A DNA stretch of 64,000 bases from Mycolicibacterium iranicum (lineage in GTDB: Bacteria; Actinomycetota; Actinomycetes; Mycobacteriales; Mycobacteriaceae), in assembly GCF_014190915.1 (NCBI RefSeq), contig NZ_JACHVU010000002.1, positions 620,001-684,000 on the forward strand, in the 5' to 3' direction. Below are positions 38,956-48,544 of the stretch, piece by piece. The notes beneath the pieces were generated by a model. The model saw only the letters and a list, made by a program, of their open reading frames with translations. It searched no databases and was not told where the DNA came from. A program made the translations under genes and the position numbers. The first letter of the stretch is position 1, and each line of letters begins with the position of its first letter.

Positions 38956-40248
38956 CCGCCCGGCCACGGTCGACGCGACAGCGACTCCGACGGTCAGCAG
39001 CACACAGACGGCTGCCCCCCGCAGCGCTGTCCTCGCCTGCCCCGGTGCGTTGCGGGTTCCCGCCGCACTCATCGGTACGGCCGGTCGCGGTGGTGACGGC
39101 GTCGCACCCGGACCGGTGACGGCTGCCAGGGGATCGATCACACCATGGCCGACAACGGGACTCCAGCCTGAGGACGGGGGGTGGGCGGTGTCTTCGATGC
39201 GCTGCATCACCTGTCGTGCCGTAAGTTCGGGGGACCGGGCCCGCACGAGTGCGACGACCGCGGTGACGACCGGAACCGCATAGCTGGTGCCCGACAACGG
39301 ATGACCGGACGGCGACATGTCGACCAGGCCGTCGCCGGTCGAGGCCAACGACACCACTTCCTCGCCCGGTGCCGCGACATCCACCCACGGACCGGCCAGG
39401 GTGAACGGAGATGCCGCACCGTCGGGCCCCACCGAGCCGACCGTCAGCACCAGGTCGTCGTACCAGGCCGGGCTCGCGACGGTCGACAGCCGACCGCCGC
39501 GCGTGGCTTCGCGGGGGTTCTGCTCCTGGCACTGACCTGGGCCGCCGACGTTGCCCGCGGCAGTGACGACGACGGCGTTCTTCACGTCCACCGCGTAGGA
39601 CAGCGCCGCGCCGAGGGCCTGGTCGCCGACGTCGGTTCCGGCAGGCACGCAGGCCACGGTGGAGATGTTGACGACCGTCGCACCGAGATCGGCGGCGGTG
39701 CGCACTGCGGCGGCGAGGGTCGCGACATCGCCCGCCCCGGTCCCGCCAGGGTCGTCGATCGCGTGGAACTTGTTGCTGGACTGCCGGATCGACAGAAGCG
39801 AAACTTCCGGAGCGATACCGCGGAACCCGTCCGGATCGGCTGAATCCGGCGTGGCTCCGATGATGCCGGCGACGATGGTGCCGTGTCCGTCGCAGTCGTT
39901 GGTCCCGTCGTGACGCGACACGTAGTCCCCGCCGGGGATGAGGTGCGGCAACCGGCGGTGCCGGGACACCCCCGTATCGATCACGGCCACGGTCTGGCCC
40001 GCGCCGCGTGTCAGCGCCCACACCGTCGTCAGGTCGAGCCCACTGAGCTGGCCCGGCCGCCCGGTCGCCGGTGGTGGCGCGGCCTCGCACTCGTCGTACT
40101 GCGCGGTCGGCTCGGGCGGGATCGCCGGGGCGGCGCCCGGAAGCAGGCGCTCATCTACCGGTGGCGGGGTCTCCGCAGCCGCCGGGGCCGCGCTCTGAAG
40201 CGCCAGCAGCACCGCGACCGCAAGGAGCGGCCCCGCCCGCGACGTCAC
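38920..40248 (-). CDS. mycP4: Mycosin-4, subtilisin-like protease of ESX-4
   Basis: 442 residues. Signal peptide (about 1-25), subtilase domain with Asp91 (VAVIDTGV), His122 (DCDGHGTIVAGII) and the catalytic Ser near 320 (PLSGTSYAVPVV), and a C-terminal transmembrane helix (GAAVCVLLTVGVAVASTVAG) with a short basic tail. Mycosins are periplasmic, membrane-anchored and needed for type VII complex stability. GTG 40248 overlaps the stop of eccD4 in GTGA, so the two are co-translated. It converges on and overlaps eccB4. Confidence 0.95.
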   Translation of the reverse strand: MTSRAGPLLAVAVLLALQSAAPAAAETPPPVDERLLPGAAPAIPPEPTAQYDECEAAPPPATGRPGQLSGLDLTTVWALTRGAGQTVAVIDTGVSRHRRLPHLIPGGDYVSRHDGTNDCDGHGTIVAGIIGATPDSADPDGFRGIAPEVSLLSIRQSSNKFHAIDDPGGTGAGDVATLAAAVRTAADLGATVVNISTVACVPAGTDVGDQALGAALSYAVDVKNAVVVTAAGNVGGPGQCQEQNPREATRGGRLSTVASPAWYDDLVLTVGSVGPDGAASPFTLAGPWVDVAAPGEEVVSLASTGDGLVDMSPSGHPLSGTSYAVPVVTAVVALVRARSPELTARQVMQRIEDTAHPPSSGWSPVVGHGVIDPLAAVTGPGATPSPPRPAVPMSAAGTRNAPGQARTALRGAAVCVLLTVGVAVASTVAGRLRRRSDTVSDR

Positions 40249-41558
40249 GACAAGCTCAGATCTCGGACGAATCCGTACAACCCGGTCGTCCAGAACGCCA
40301 ACGGGAACACGGCGACGAGCACGGCATACTCCGCGAGCTGAAAGGTGTTGGCGGCCATCGGCCCCGGGGTGCGGGCCCGATGTCCCCACCACGCAGCGGC
40401 GATCGAAACCGCGGCCGCTACCGTGCAGATCCAGTACCCTTGCGCCGGTGCCGCCGCCACCCCAGCGACCAGTGCTGCGCCGAGCGCGACGGAACCTGCT
40501 GCGGCCAAAAGGGTTCGGCGGCGCGCATCGGCGTGGCATCTCAGCCGCAGCATCAACAGCGCGCCGAGGTCTGCGCACAGGGCGGCGTCCAGGAGTGCCG
40601 GGTGCCGCTGACCGACCGCCGCCGCAGCGACCACGACGGTGCCGAGCGCGGTCGAGGCGCACCAACCCGCCATCAATGCGGTCAACGTGTTGTGCGCCAA
40701 TTCCGCTCGGCTCCCGTCGACCTCAGGCTGCGCTGGACCCAACCGGGTGAGCAGGATCGTGAGCCGCGGCGCCGCAGACAGGGCCGCGACCGACAGCACG
40801 GCCAACACCACTGCGGCCGCGCCGACGTCGACGGCGACGGCGACCGACAACGCAGCTGCGGCGGCCACGGCCGCGGCGGCCGCCGCGGAAGCGGTCAGCG
40901 CCGCGTTGCCCACGCCGAGCTTGGTCAGCACGGTGCATGTCGCCAGCGCCGAGCATGCGGCGAGCAGCGTCGCGGCGGGCCACGGGGCCCCGGCGGTCGC
41001 GAGGATCGCGGCCGCGGTGCCGAAGACCAGCGCCGCCGCGCTCAGCACGAGCGACAGGTCGCGGTCGGTCCGGCCGGCGGACACCGAAGCCGCCGCCGCG
41101 GCCGCGCCCAGGACGGCGGCCGACCAGAGATGCCGGCTTCCTTCCTCGGTCAGGCCCGACCACGCCATGATCACGGCCGACGCCGCGCAGCCTGCCGTGG
41201 CGACTGCGGCGACGATACGGCGACTCGCGGCATCGTCGGGGCCTGCGCACTGCGCAGCGACGACCCCGGACGGGTCCGCCGGGGTCAGGCGTGGCCGAGG
41301 CACCGGCCGGGATGCCAGCACCACCACATCACCGTCCCGGATCGCATTGTCACGCAACGACAGTGCGGAATTCAGCGGCGAGCCGGCAAGCCGGGTCAGG
41401 AACCACCACTGCTGCCCGGCTGTGTCACCGAAGATCGTGTCGACGAGCGACGGCATCAGCTCGCCCACCGGCCGGTCGGCCGGCAGAACCAGATCGACCG
41501 TCGCGCACTGATCGGCACCGGTCACGTCCACCGACACCCTGCACATCGTATGTGGCAC
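40245..41558 (-). CDS. eccD4: ESX-4 type VII secretion integral membrane protein EccD4
   Basis: 437 residues: an N-terminal ubiquitin-like domain (about 1-90; RVSVDVTGADQCATVDLVLP, PLNSALSLRDNAIRDGDVVV) followed by about eleven hydrophobic segments, the standard EccD layout. It forms the membrane channel vestibule of the secretion complex. GTG 41558 or ATG 41546 could be the start. Divergent from eccC4, with a 94-base gap containing both promoters. The Ala-rich membrane domain is typical of ESX-4. Confidence 0.93.
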   Translation of the reverse strand: MPHTMCRVSVDVTGADQCATVDLVLPADRPVGELMPSLVDTIFGDTAGQQWWFLTRLAGSPLNSALSLRDNAIRDGDVVVLASRPVPRPRLTPADPSGVVAAQCAGPDDAASRRIVAAVATAGCAASAVIMAWSGLTEEGSRHLWSAAVLGAAAAAASVSAGRTDRDLSLVLSAAALVFGTAAAILATAGAPWPAATLLAACSALATCTVLTKLGVGNAALTASAAAAAAVAAAAALSVAVAVDVGAAAVVLAVLSVAALSAAPRLTILLTRLGPAQPEVDGSRAELAHNTLTALMAGWCASTALGTVVVAAAAVGQRHPALLDAALCADLGALLMLRLRCHADARRRTLLAAAGSVALGAALVAGVAAAPAQGYWICTVAAAVSIAAAWWGHRARTPGPMAANTFQLAEYAVLVAVFPLAFWTTGLYGFVRDLSLS

Positions 41559-41652
41559 CGCCTCAACGTAACTCGGGTCACGCCGGGGTCGCTGCGCAAG
41601 TTCGTCGGCCTGTGGATGGAACGGGAGCGGCGTCCCGTGCGTCTACTCAGAT

Positions 41653-44600
41653 GTGCAGACCGGACGCGTTGTCATCGAGGCGCCACCCGACCCGCCCGCC
41701 CCGGTCCAGGTGAGCCCGCTGGCCCGGCTCATGCCGGTGGCGATGATCGTCGCGATGGGTGGGATGACGGCGCTGTACCTGACATCGACGGACTCGGCGG
41801 GCCGCAGTCCGATGTTCCTGTTCTTCCCCGTGATGATGCTCATGTCGCTGGTCGGCACACTCGCCTACGGTGCCCGCGGGCAGGGCAGGCCCGGCGAACT
41901 CGCCACCCAGCGCGCCGAGTACCTGCGCTATCTCGACGAGGTCGACGACGCACTCGGCCGGGCCGCGCAACAGCAACATCGCCAGGCACATGAGACCCAT
42001 CCGGCACCCGAATCCCTGTGGACGCTGGCAGGCAGCACGCGAATGTGGGAACGCGACGACAACCATCCCGACTTCTGCCGCGTGCGCGTCGGCGTCGGGA
42101 CACAGCCGGCGGCGACCGCCGTGGTCCCACCGCCGGTCGGGCGCGCCTCGGCCGACGACGACCCGGTCACCTCGACGGCGCTGCAGCGGCTCGTGGAGGT
42201 CCGCGCGACCGTCGACGACGTCCCAGTGGTCCTGCCGCTGCGAGAGATCCGGACTGTCACCGTGACTCGGGCGACGGCCCGGGCGCTGGTATGTCAGGCC
42301 GCGATGATGCACCACCCCGACGTTCTGACCCTTGACGCCGACGACGGCCCCGACTGGGACTGGATCAAATGGCTTCCACATCAGGACTCTTCCCGGGACG
42401 CCCGTCATCGCATCGTCCTCACCGAGAGTGCGCCGCCCCCGCCGTCCGACTCGACCACAATCGTCGCGGTCCGTCCGGACGACGACGGGGACACCGTCGA
42501 CGTCGACGGTCAGATCCTCGACATCCACTGCGATCGACTCTCCACCGCCGACGCCACCGCGTGCGCACGCCGGATCGCAGGACGCGTGCACGACCCGCAG
42601 TCCCCGACCGGGCGCAGCCGCAGCGTGGAGTGGCCGGCGCTGATGGGGGTCGACGATCCGGAGGCTCTGGACCCCGGGCTGCTGTGGTCGCGAGAGCGTG
42701 ACTCGGCGATGCTGCGCGCGCCGATCGGGGTGGCCGAGGACGGTACGGTACTGGAGCTGGACATCAAGGAGGCAGCGGCGAAGGGCATGGGCCCGCACGG
42801 ATTATGCGTCGGCGCAACGGGTTCCGGTAAGTCCGAGTTTCTGCGCACCCTGGTGCTGGGCATGGTCGCGGCACATCCCCCGGAGCTGCTGAACCTGGTG
42901 CTCGTCGACTTCAAGGGCGGCGCCACGTTCCTGGGCTTGGAGAAGCTCCATCATGTGTCGGCGGTGATCACCAACCTCGCCGACGAAGCCCCGCTGGTGT
43001 CACGGATGCGTGAGGCTCTCGCCGGCGAGATCACCCGCAGGCAGGAGATGCTGCGCGCGGCGGGCAACCTGACCAACATCGCCGAATACGCCGCCGCACG
43101 CAGCCGCGCGGGCGGGTTCCCGCCGCTGCCGGCCCTGTTCGTCCTCGTCGACGAATTCTCCGAACTGCTCAGCCAGCACCCCGAATTCGTGGACTTGTTC
43201 GTCGCGATCGGACGCCTCGGCCGGTCGCTGGGCATTCACCTGCTGCTGGCCAGCCAGCGTCTCGACGAGGGCAGGCTCCGCGGTCTGGAGACGCATCTGT
43301 CCTACCGCATCTGCCTGAAGACGTTCTCGGCCAGCGACTCCCGGGCGGTCCTCGGTGTGCCCGACGCCTATCACCTGCCGTCGCAGCCGGGTGCGGCCTA
43401 CCTGAAGACGGCGTCGGGTGAGCTGACCCGCTTTCAGGCGTCGTTCGTATCCGGCGCCTTTACCCCGCGCCGCCGGGGATCTGGGGCCGCCGCCGTGCGG
43501 CGTTTCGCCCGTGCAGATCAGACAGTCGCGCCGGCCGCCGAGAGTGCGACGTCGGCGCGGCCGCTGCTGGAGACCGTCCTCGCGCAGCTCGCCGGACACG
43601 GCGAGCCGGCGCACCGGGTCTGGCTCGCGCCCCTCGGGGAGTCCCCGAGACTCGCAGACCTCCTGCCCGCCGAGCCCAGCCGACACCTCACGGTCCCCGT
43701 CGGAGTGGTGGACTGTCCGTTCGAGCAGCGTCGCGAGCTGCTGACCCTCGACCTGTCCGGCGCGGCAGGCAATGTCGCGGTCGTCGGCGCACCGCGCACC
43801 GGGAAGTCGACGGCCCTGCGGACGATCCTGTGCGCGCTGGCAGCCACCCATGGTGCCGCCGCCGTGCAGTTCTACTGTCTGGACTTCGGTGGCGGTGAGC
43901 TGGCGGCTCTGCGAGATCTGCCGCACGTCGGCGCCGTGGCCGGCCGGCGCGACGCCGATCTGTGCCGCCGCGTGGTGGCCCAGATCGAGAACGTGCTGCG
44001 GGCCCGGGAGGCGGCCCCGGCCACCGCGGACCGGTACGGCGAGGTGTTCCTGGTGGTCGACGGGTGGGCCACGCTGCGGCAGGAATTCGACGGCCTCGAA
44101 CCGAAGATCACCGCCCTCGCAGCACAGGGGCTCTCCTATGGCATTCACGTGATGATCGCGGCGTCCCGGTGGGCGGACCTGCGTCCGGCCCTGAAGGACC
44201 AGATCGGGACGCGGATCGAACTGCGCCTCGGCGACCCCGCCGATTCCGACATGGATCGCCGGCGGGCGCGTGAACTCGCCGACCGCCCGGCCGGGCGGGG
44301 GCTGACCCGCGACGGGCGGGAGACGGCCATCGCGATGCCCGACGAGCGGCTGGTGCGGCGGCGCGACGACGCCGCCGCGCCGCGCGTCGAGTTACTGCCC
44401 ACGCGGATCGACCGGCGTGCGATCGCAGGCGCCCCGACGCAGAGCGGGGAGGTCGTGCTCGGTGTGGGGGAGCGGGACCTCAGCGCCGTCGCCGTCGACT
44501 TCGCCGAGCACCCCCACCTGCTGATCCTCGGTGAAAGCGGGTGCGGCAAAACCGCACTGCTACGGCTGCTGTGCACCGAACTGGTCGCATCCCGGCCTTC

Positions 44601-45135
44601 CGTTCGGCTGGAGATCGTGGATTTCCGCCGCACTCTGCTCGGCGTCGTCGAGACGTCCGAAGTCACCGGCTACTCGGTATCGGCCGCGGCGGTCACGGCA
44701 CGGCTGGCTGCCCTCACCGAGATCCTCGACGACCGGATGCCCGGCGAGCACGTCACCCAGCGGCAGCTGCGGGACCGCTCGTGGTGGAGCGGACCCGACA
44801 TCTATGTCGTCGTCGACGACTACGACCTGGTCGCCGGGGGATCCGGAAACCCCTTGACCCCGCTGACCGACTTCCTGCCTCACGCCAAGGATCTCGGACT
44901 CCACGTGATCGTGGCACGTCGATCCGGCGGAGCGGCCCGGGCGATGTTCGACCCACTGCCGGCCAGGATGCGGGACATGGGATGCGCGGGGCTGATGATG
45001 AGCGCATCCCCCGATGACGGCGTGCTGCTGGGCGCCGTACGCCCCCGCGCGCTTCCGCCCGGTCGCGGAACGCTGGTGATGCGGGGAAGACCTGACGAGC
45101 TCATCCAGGTGGGCTGGGTGGATCCGCCGCCGTGA
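41653..45135 (+). CDS. eccC4: ESX-4 type VII secretion ATPase EccC4
   Basis: 1160 residues, a single-chain EccC. Two transmembrane helices near 25-75, then three FtsK/SpoIIIE-type ATPase domains with Walker A motifs GATGSGKSEF (about 390), GAPRTGKSTA (about 712) and GESGCGKTAL (about 961), and Walker B-like LFVLVDEFSELL, VFLVVDGWATL and YVVVDDYDLV. Only the first has a full acidic Walker B, as in other EccC proteins. It powers substrate export and recognises WxG-type substrates. GTG 41653 is the only canonical start after the in-frame stop at 41569-41571; the ribosome binding site is weak. Confidence 0.95.
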   Translation: MQTGRVVIEAPPDPPAPVQVSPLARLMPVAMIVAMGGMTALYLTSTDSAGRSPMFLFFPVMMLMSLVGTLAYGARGQGRPGELATQRAEYLRYLDEVDDALGRAAQQQHRQAHETHPAPESLWTLAGSTRMWERDDNHPDFCRVRVGVGTQPAATAVVPPPVGRASADDDPVTSTALQRLVEVRATVDDVPVVLPLREIRTVTVTRATARALVCQAAMMHHPDVLTLDADDGPDWDWIKWLPHQDSSRDARHRIVLTESAPPPPSDSTTIVAVRPDDDGDTVDVDGQILDIHCDRLSTADATACARRIAGRVHDPQSPTGRSRSVEWPALMGVDDPEALDPGLLWSRERDSAMLRAPIGVAEDGTVLELDIKEAAAKGMGPHGLCVGATGSGKSEFLRTLVLGMVAAHPPELLNLVLVDFKGGATFLGLEKLHHVSAVITNLADEAPLVSRMREALAGEITRRQEMLRAAGNLTNIAEYAAARSRAGGFPPLPALFVLVDEFSELLSQHPEFVDLFVAIGRLGRSLGIHLLLASQRLDEGRLRGLETHLSYRICLKTFSASDSRAVLGVPDAYHLPSQPGAAYLKTASGELTRFQASFVSGAFTPRRRGSGAAAVRRFARADQTVAPAAESATSARPLLETVLAQLAGHGEPAHRVWLAPLGESPRLADLLPAEPSRHLTVPVGVVDCPFEQRRELLTLDLSGAAGNVAVVGAPRTGKSTALRTILCALAATHGAAAVQFYCLDFGGGELAALRDLPHVGAVAGRRDADLCRRVVAQIENVLRAREAAPATADRYGEVFLVVDGWATLRQEFDGLEPKITALAAQGLSYGIHVMIAASRWADLRPALKDQIGTRIELRLGDPADSDMDRRRARELADRPAGRGLTRDGRETAIAMPDERLVRRRDDAAAPRVELLPTRIDRRAIAGAPTQSGEVVLGVGERDLSAVAVDFAEHPHLLILGESGCGKTALLRLLCTELVASRPSVRLEIVDFRRTLLGVVETSEVTGYSVSAAAVTARLAALTEILDDRMPGEHVTQRQLRDRSWWSGPDIYVVVDDYDLVAGGSGNPLTPLTDFLPHAKDLGLHVIVARRSGGAARAMFDPLPARMRDMGCAGLMMSASPDDGVLLGAVRPRALPPGRGTLVMRGRPDELIQVGWVDPPP

Positions 45136-46265
45136 CCGCGGTGATCGTCGAGGTCGGACCGCACACCGTCCGCGGGCCGGGCGCGGTCGATCGTGAGATC
45201 TGCCGAGCGGCTGTGGAATTCATCGACGATCCCCTGATCCTCGTGGACGAACAACCCGTCGTGGCCGACGTGCTGTGGCGAGGGGTGCTCCGTGCGGCGG
45301 TGGGGGCGGGGGCGGGGCCGCTGGCGCTCGTCCTGCCCACCTGGTGGCCTTCAGGGCGGGTCGGTGTGGTCACCCGTGCCGCGGAGCAGGAATTCCCCGA
45401 TGTCGTCGTGCTGCGCCGGTCGCTGCTGGTCCCCGGTTCTGGTACGGCTGTTCTCGAGCTGTCCGCCGACCACGTCGTCGTCACCGCCGCGGGGTCGGAC
45501 CCGGCGGTGCTGTCCCGGGACGGTCCCGGCGTGCTCGCGCGGCTGCAGAATGCGTCCGCTGTGCTCGTGGACGTCCCAGCCGGGGTCGCGCCGCCACCCC
45601 ACGACATCGTGGCACGGTTGCGTCAACTCGGTATCCCGTTCACCTACAGCTCATCTCGCGAACTGCGCGAGGCGGTCGCCGCTCTGGTCGAGGACATTTC
45701 ACCCGGCGATGCCGGTGCGCGGTGGCCGCGACCGGGCCGACGTGGGGTGGCTGTGCTCGGCGGCGTCGCGGTGACGGCGGCCGCTGTCGGCGGGGGATGG
45801 GCCGCGCACCCCGTCCCGTCGCAGAACGGCGAGGCCGTCACCCGCGAACTGGTCGAGGGGCGGGTCGCGCTGCAGGTGCCGGCGGACTGGGCTGTGGAGC
45901 GTGTCACCGGCGGGACCGGCTCCGAACGTGTGCGGGTGTCCGCCGCAGGCGGGCTGCCGGCGCTGAACATCACGCAGTCCGTCGGTGCCGCCGAGATGAC
46001 GCTGGGCACCATCGCTGAAACGCTGCGCCGGTCACTGCAGTTCGAGCGCCCCGGGATCTTCACCGACCTGAATGCCACGGCCGACGTCGGAGGCAGGCCC
46101 GCCGTCACTTACGTCGAGCGCCGAACCGACAGCGAGACACACTGGGCCGTCCTCGTCGACGGCCCGGTCCGCATCGCGATCGGCTGCCAGTACCCGCCGC
46201 ACCGGCGGGACACTGCCACGGTGGTGTGCGCCGACGCGGTGCGCTCAGCGCGCGTGATGCAGTGA
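45132..46265 (+). CDS. Type VII secretion-associated protein (Rv3446c-like)
   Basis: 377 residues. N-terminal domain (about 1-190) starting [20 protein letters not shown], resembling actin/HSP70-like folds in sequence texture; one transmembrane segment at about 207-225 ([19 protein letters not shown]); and an extracytoplasmic domain (about 235-377; [20 protein letters not shown]) typical of type VII secretion-associated proteins. The GTG start overlaps the eccC4 stop in GTGA. It occupies the place of Rv3446c between eccC4 and esxU. Function within ESX-4 is not established. Confidence 0.88.
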   Translation: MTAVIVEVGPHTVRGPGAVDREICRAAVEFIDDPLILVDEQPVVADVLWRGVLRAAVGAGAGPLALVLPTWWPSGRVGVVTRAAEQEFPDVVVLRRSLLVPGSGTAVLELSADHVVVTAAGSDPAVLSRDGPGVLARLQNASAVLVDVPAGVAPPPHDIVARLRQLGIPFTYSSSRELREAVAALVEDISPGDAGARWPRPGRRGVAVLGGVAVTAAAVGGGWAAHPVPSQNGEAVTRELVEGRVALQVPADWAVERVTGGTGSERVRVSAAGGLPALNITQSVGAAEMTLGTIAETLRRSLQFERPGIFTDLNATADVGGRPAVTYVERRTDSETHWAVLVDGPVRIAIGCQYPPHRRDTATVVCADAVRSARVMQ

Positions 46266-46354
46266 AATACCAGACAAGGGAACCGAATTGGGTGCCGGTG
46301 CGTCCTATGAACAGACACACCGCAGAAACCGTGAACTTCAGGAAGGACCCGCTC

Positions 46355-46684
46355 ATGCCACCACCGCCGACCCCCGGTCCGGCACTGGCCACCGACTTCG
46401 ACCTCATGGTGTCGGTGGCCGGCAGGACAGACCACCGCAACGACGAGGTCAGGGCGATGCTGCAGTCGTTCATCGGCGCGATGAGCAACGTGCCACCGTC
46501 GGTGTGGGGTGGTGTCGCCGCCGTACGCTTCCGCGAGGTGGTGGAGCGCTGGAACACCGAATCGCTGAAGCTGCATGCCGCACTGTCGCGCATCGCCGAC
46601 ACGATCCGCGACAACGAGCGGGTGCTGCGGGAGGTCGCCGAGGGGCATTCGCAGCGCATCGACTCCGTCGCGGCGAACCTGTAG
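46355..46684 (+). CDS. esxU: ESAT-6-like protein EsxU (ESX-4 substrate)
   Basis: 109 residues, a WXG100-type helical hairpin: [20 protein letters not shown], the turn [19 protein letters not shown] with an intact W-G-G, then a second helix. ATG 46355 follows AGGAAGG by about eight bases; it fits the 105-residue M. tuberculosis EsxU well, and the upstream frame is not conserved-looking. Forms a heterodimer with EsxT, encoded 10 bases downstream, and is exported by the ESX-4 machinery. Confidence 0.93.
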   Translation: MPPPPTPGPALATDFDLMVSVAGRTDHRNDEVRAMLQSFIGAMSNVPPSVWGGVAAVRFREVVERWNTESLKLHAALSRIADTIRDNERVLREVAEGHSQRIDSVAANL

Positions 46685-46694
46685 GGGCCTCGCG

Positions 46695-46991
46695 ATGACC
46701 GACACGCTGTCCTATGACTTCGGCGAGATCGAGTACACGGTCCGCCAGGAGATCCAGTCCACCTCGAACAGGTTCAATGCGGCGCTGGAGGATCTGCGCG
46801 CGCAGATCGCCCCGCTGCAGGCGACATGGACCCGCGACGCCGCGGAGGCCTACCGCATCGAGCAGGCCCGCTGGGAACAGTCCGCGGCAGCACTCAACGA
46901 GATACTCGTCAGTCTCGGCAACGCGGTTCGGGACGGCTCCGACGACGTCGCGGCCACCGACCGCAGAGCCGCCAACGCCTGGGGCGCCTGA
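46695..46991 (+). CDS. esxT: ESAT-6-like protein EsxT (ESX-4 substrate)
   Basis: 98 residues, the expected size of a WXG100 protein: MTDTLSYDFGEIEYTVRQEI at the N terminus, a first helix to about 42, a turn QATWTRDAAEAYRIEQARW, and a second helix. The turn Trp is present, but the glycine of W-x-G is an arginine. The C terminus has no clear YxxxD/E export signal, so that may be supplied by EsxU. It ends the ESX-4 locus and is followed at once by a strong hairpin. Confidence 0.92.
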   Translation: MTDTLSYDFGEIEYTVRQEIQSTSNRFNAALEDLRAQIAPLQATWTRDAAEAYRIEQARWEQSAAALNEILVSLGNAVRDGSDDVAATDRRAANAWGA

Positions 46992-47008
46992 CCGCCCCGT
47001 CCCGAGTC

Positions 47009-47051
47009 TGTGCGGCCCCCGCGAGGAGGGGAGCCGAGCGGGGGCCGCACA
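47009..47051 (+). terminator. Strong hairpin after esxT
   Basis: TGTGCGGCCCCCGC (47009-47022) and GCGGGGGCCGCACA (47038-47051) are perfectly complementary over 14 bp with a 15-base loop. It lies 18 bases after the esxT stop and before the GAF regulator. No T-tract. It probably ends ESX-4 transcription and marks the left edge of the dehydratase locus. Confidence 0.7.
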
Positions 47052-47101
47052 GTACTCTCGGCACGCCACCTCGGTATTCGGCTAGGGTGGCAGCAAGTGT
47101 G

Positions 47102-48457
47102 ATGGCGGACACAAAGGAACGCCGGGTGGCAGGTTCGAAGACATCGGCCGGAAAGACATCGGCAGAACGGGTGGCGGCCGGACGGGTGGCGACCCGCCCG
47201 TCGCCGTCGCAACTGCGCGCCGTCCACGAGCTGTTCATCGCCGGCGAAGTCGACGCGACCTACCTGAACTCCACCGAGGTGCGGCCGGTGGTCGCGCAGA
47301 GCTGGCAGCGCAGCCTCGCCGTCGGCGTGGATCCCGACCTCGACGGCGCCCGGGCCGCGGTGACGGCCATCGAGCGGCTCCGCGAGACGCATCCACTCGC
47401 ACCGGCGCTGCCGGTGATCCGCAGGCTCCTGGTCGACGACGCGATCGACTCGGGCGTTGTCGTGGCGGTCAGCGCCGCCGACGGCACGCTGCTCTGGGTC
47501 GAAGGAGACCCGACCGCCTGCCGCAAGGCCGAGGCGATGAACTTCGTACCGGGCGCCGACTGGAGCGAGCGCAGCGCGGGCACCAACGCCCCTGGCACCG
47601 CGCTGGCCTTGGACCGCGAACTGCAGATCCATGGCTCCGAACACTTCTCCCGGGTGGTCCAGCCGTGGAGCTGCACCGCCGCACCCGTCCACGACCCCGC
47701 CACGGGTGCCCTGCTCGGTGCGATCGACCTGACCGGCGGCACCCAGGTCGCGACGTCGCAGACGCTCGCACTCGTGCGCGCCACCGCGGTCGCCGTCGAG
47801 AACCACCTCGCCCTACTACGTGTCGCCGGCATCGGCGCCGAGCCCGCCGCGCGCAAGCCGCACCTCGTCGTGCTCGGCGGTGACCGGCCCCGCTGGGTCA
47901 CCACCGACGGGTACGGGCACCTTCAGGCCACCCACCTGACCGGCCGGCACGCCGACATCCTGGTGTTGCTCAGCCGCCATCCCGAAGGGCTCTCGGCCGA
48001 TCATCTCGCCGTGCTGCTCGACGACAAGGACCTCGACGTCGTGACCGTGCGTGCCGAGATGTCGCGCCTGCGCAAGGTGATCGGCGCCGAGAACCTCGGA
48101 TCCCGGCCCTACCGTCTGCTGACCACCATCACCAGCGACGTCGCCGAGGTGTTCGAGGCCCTCGACGCCGGCGACGTCGACGCCGCGCTGAACCGGTACG
48201 CCGGGCCGCTGCTGACACAGTCGGTGTCGCCCGCGATCGCGCGGCTGCGCACCCAGCTGTCGACCACGTTGCGCGACGCGGTGCTGGCCGAGAGCAAGCA
48301 GGGCCGCACCGACCTGCTGCGCCGCTGGCTCGACCTCCCCGAGGGCCGCGACGACCGTGACGGATGGCAGGCGCTGCGCGACAGCGCCGGTCTCACCCCG
48401 GTCGCACGGGCGCAGGCCCGCGGCCATCTGGCCGGCCTGGACTACGAACTCGGCTGA
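47102..48457 (+). CDS. GAF-domain transcriptional regulator (AcoR-like sensor part), left copy
   Basis: 451 residues. N-terminal segment (about 30-80; RPVVAQSWQRSLAVGVDPDL) and GAF domain (about 90-250; GADWSERSAGTNAPGTALAL, VVQPWSCTAAPVHDPATGAL) resemble the sensor region of AcoR-type regulators, but there is no sigma-54 AAA+ domain. Instead a winged-helix-like region follows (about 285-345; LTGRHADILVLLSRHPEGLS, VTVRAEMSRLRKVIG). A likely -10 TAGGGT lies at 47083-47088. GTG 47126, behind AAGGAA, is an alternative start. Paralogue of the regulator at 62172, which closes the dehydratase locus on the other side. Confidence 0.85.
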   Translation: MADTKERRVAGSKTSAGKTSAERVAAGRVATRPSPSQLRAVHELFIAGEVDATYLNSTEVRPVVAQSWQRSLAVGVDPDLDGARAAVTAIERLRETHPLAPALPVIRRLLVDDAIDSGVVVAVSAADGTLLWVEGDPTACRKAEAMNFVPGADWSERSAGTNAPGTALALDRELQIHGSEHFSRVVQPWSCTAAPVHDPATGALLGAIDLTGGTQVATSQTLALVRATAVAVENHLALLRVAGIGAEPAARKPHLVVLGGDRPRWVTTDGYGHLQATHLTGRHADILVLLSRHPEGLSADHLAVLLDDKDLDVVTVRAEMSRLRKVIGAENLGSRPYRLLTTITSDVAEVFEALDAGDVDAALNRYAGPLLTQSVSPAIARLRTQLSTTLRDAVLAESKQGRTDLLRRWLDLPEGRDDRDGWQALRDSAGLTPVARAQARGHLAGLDYELG

Positions 48458-48544
48458 AAACCTGAGCAGAGCACCAACAGCCCAGCTCAGAGCCGCGCAG
48501 AACGCGAGTTGTCAACGTGGGCATCGCAATTCGATGATCACTGC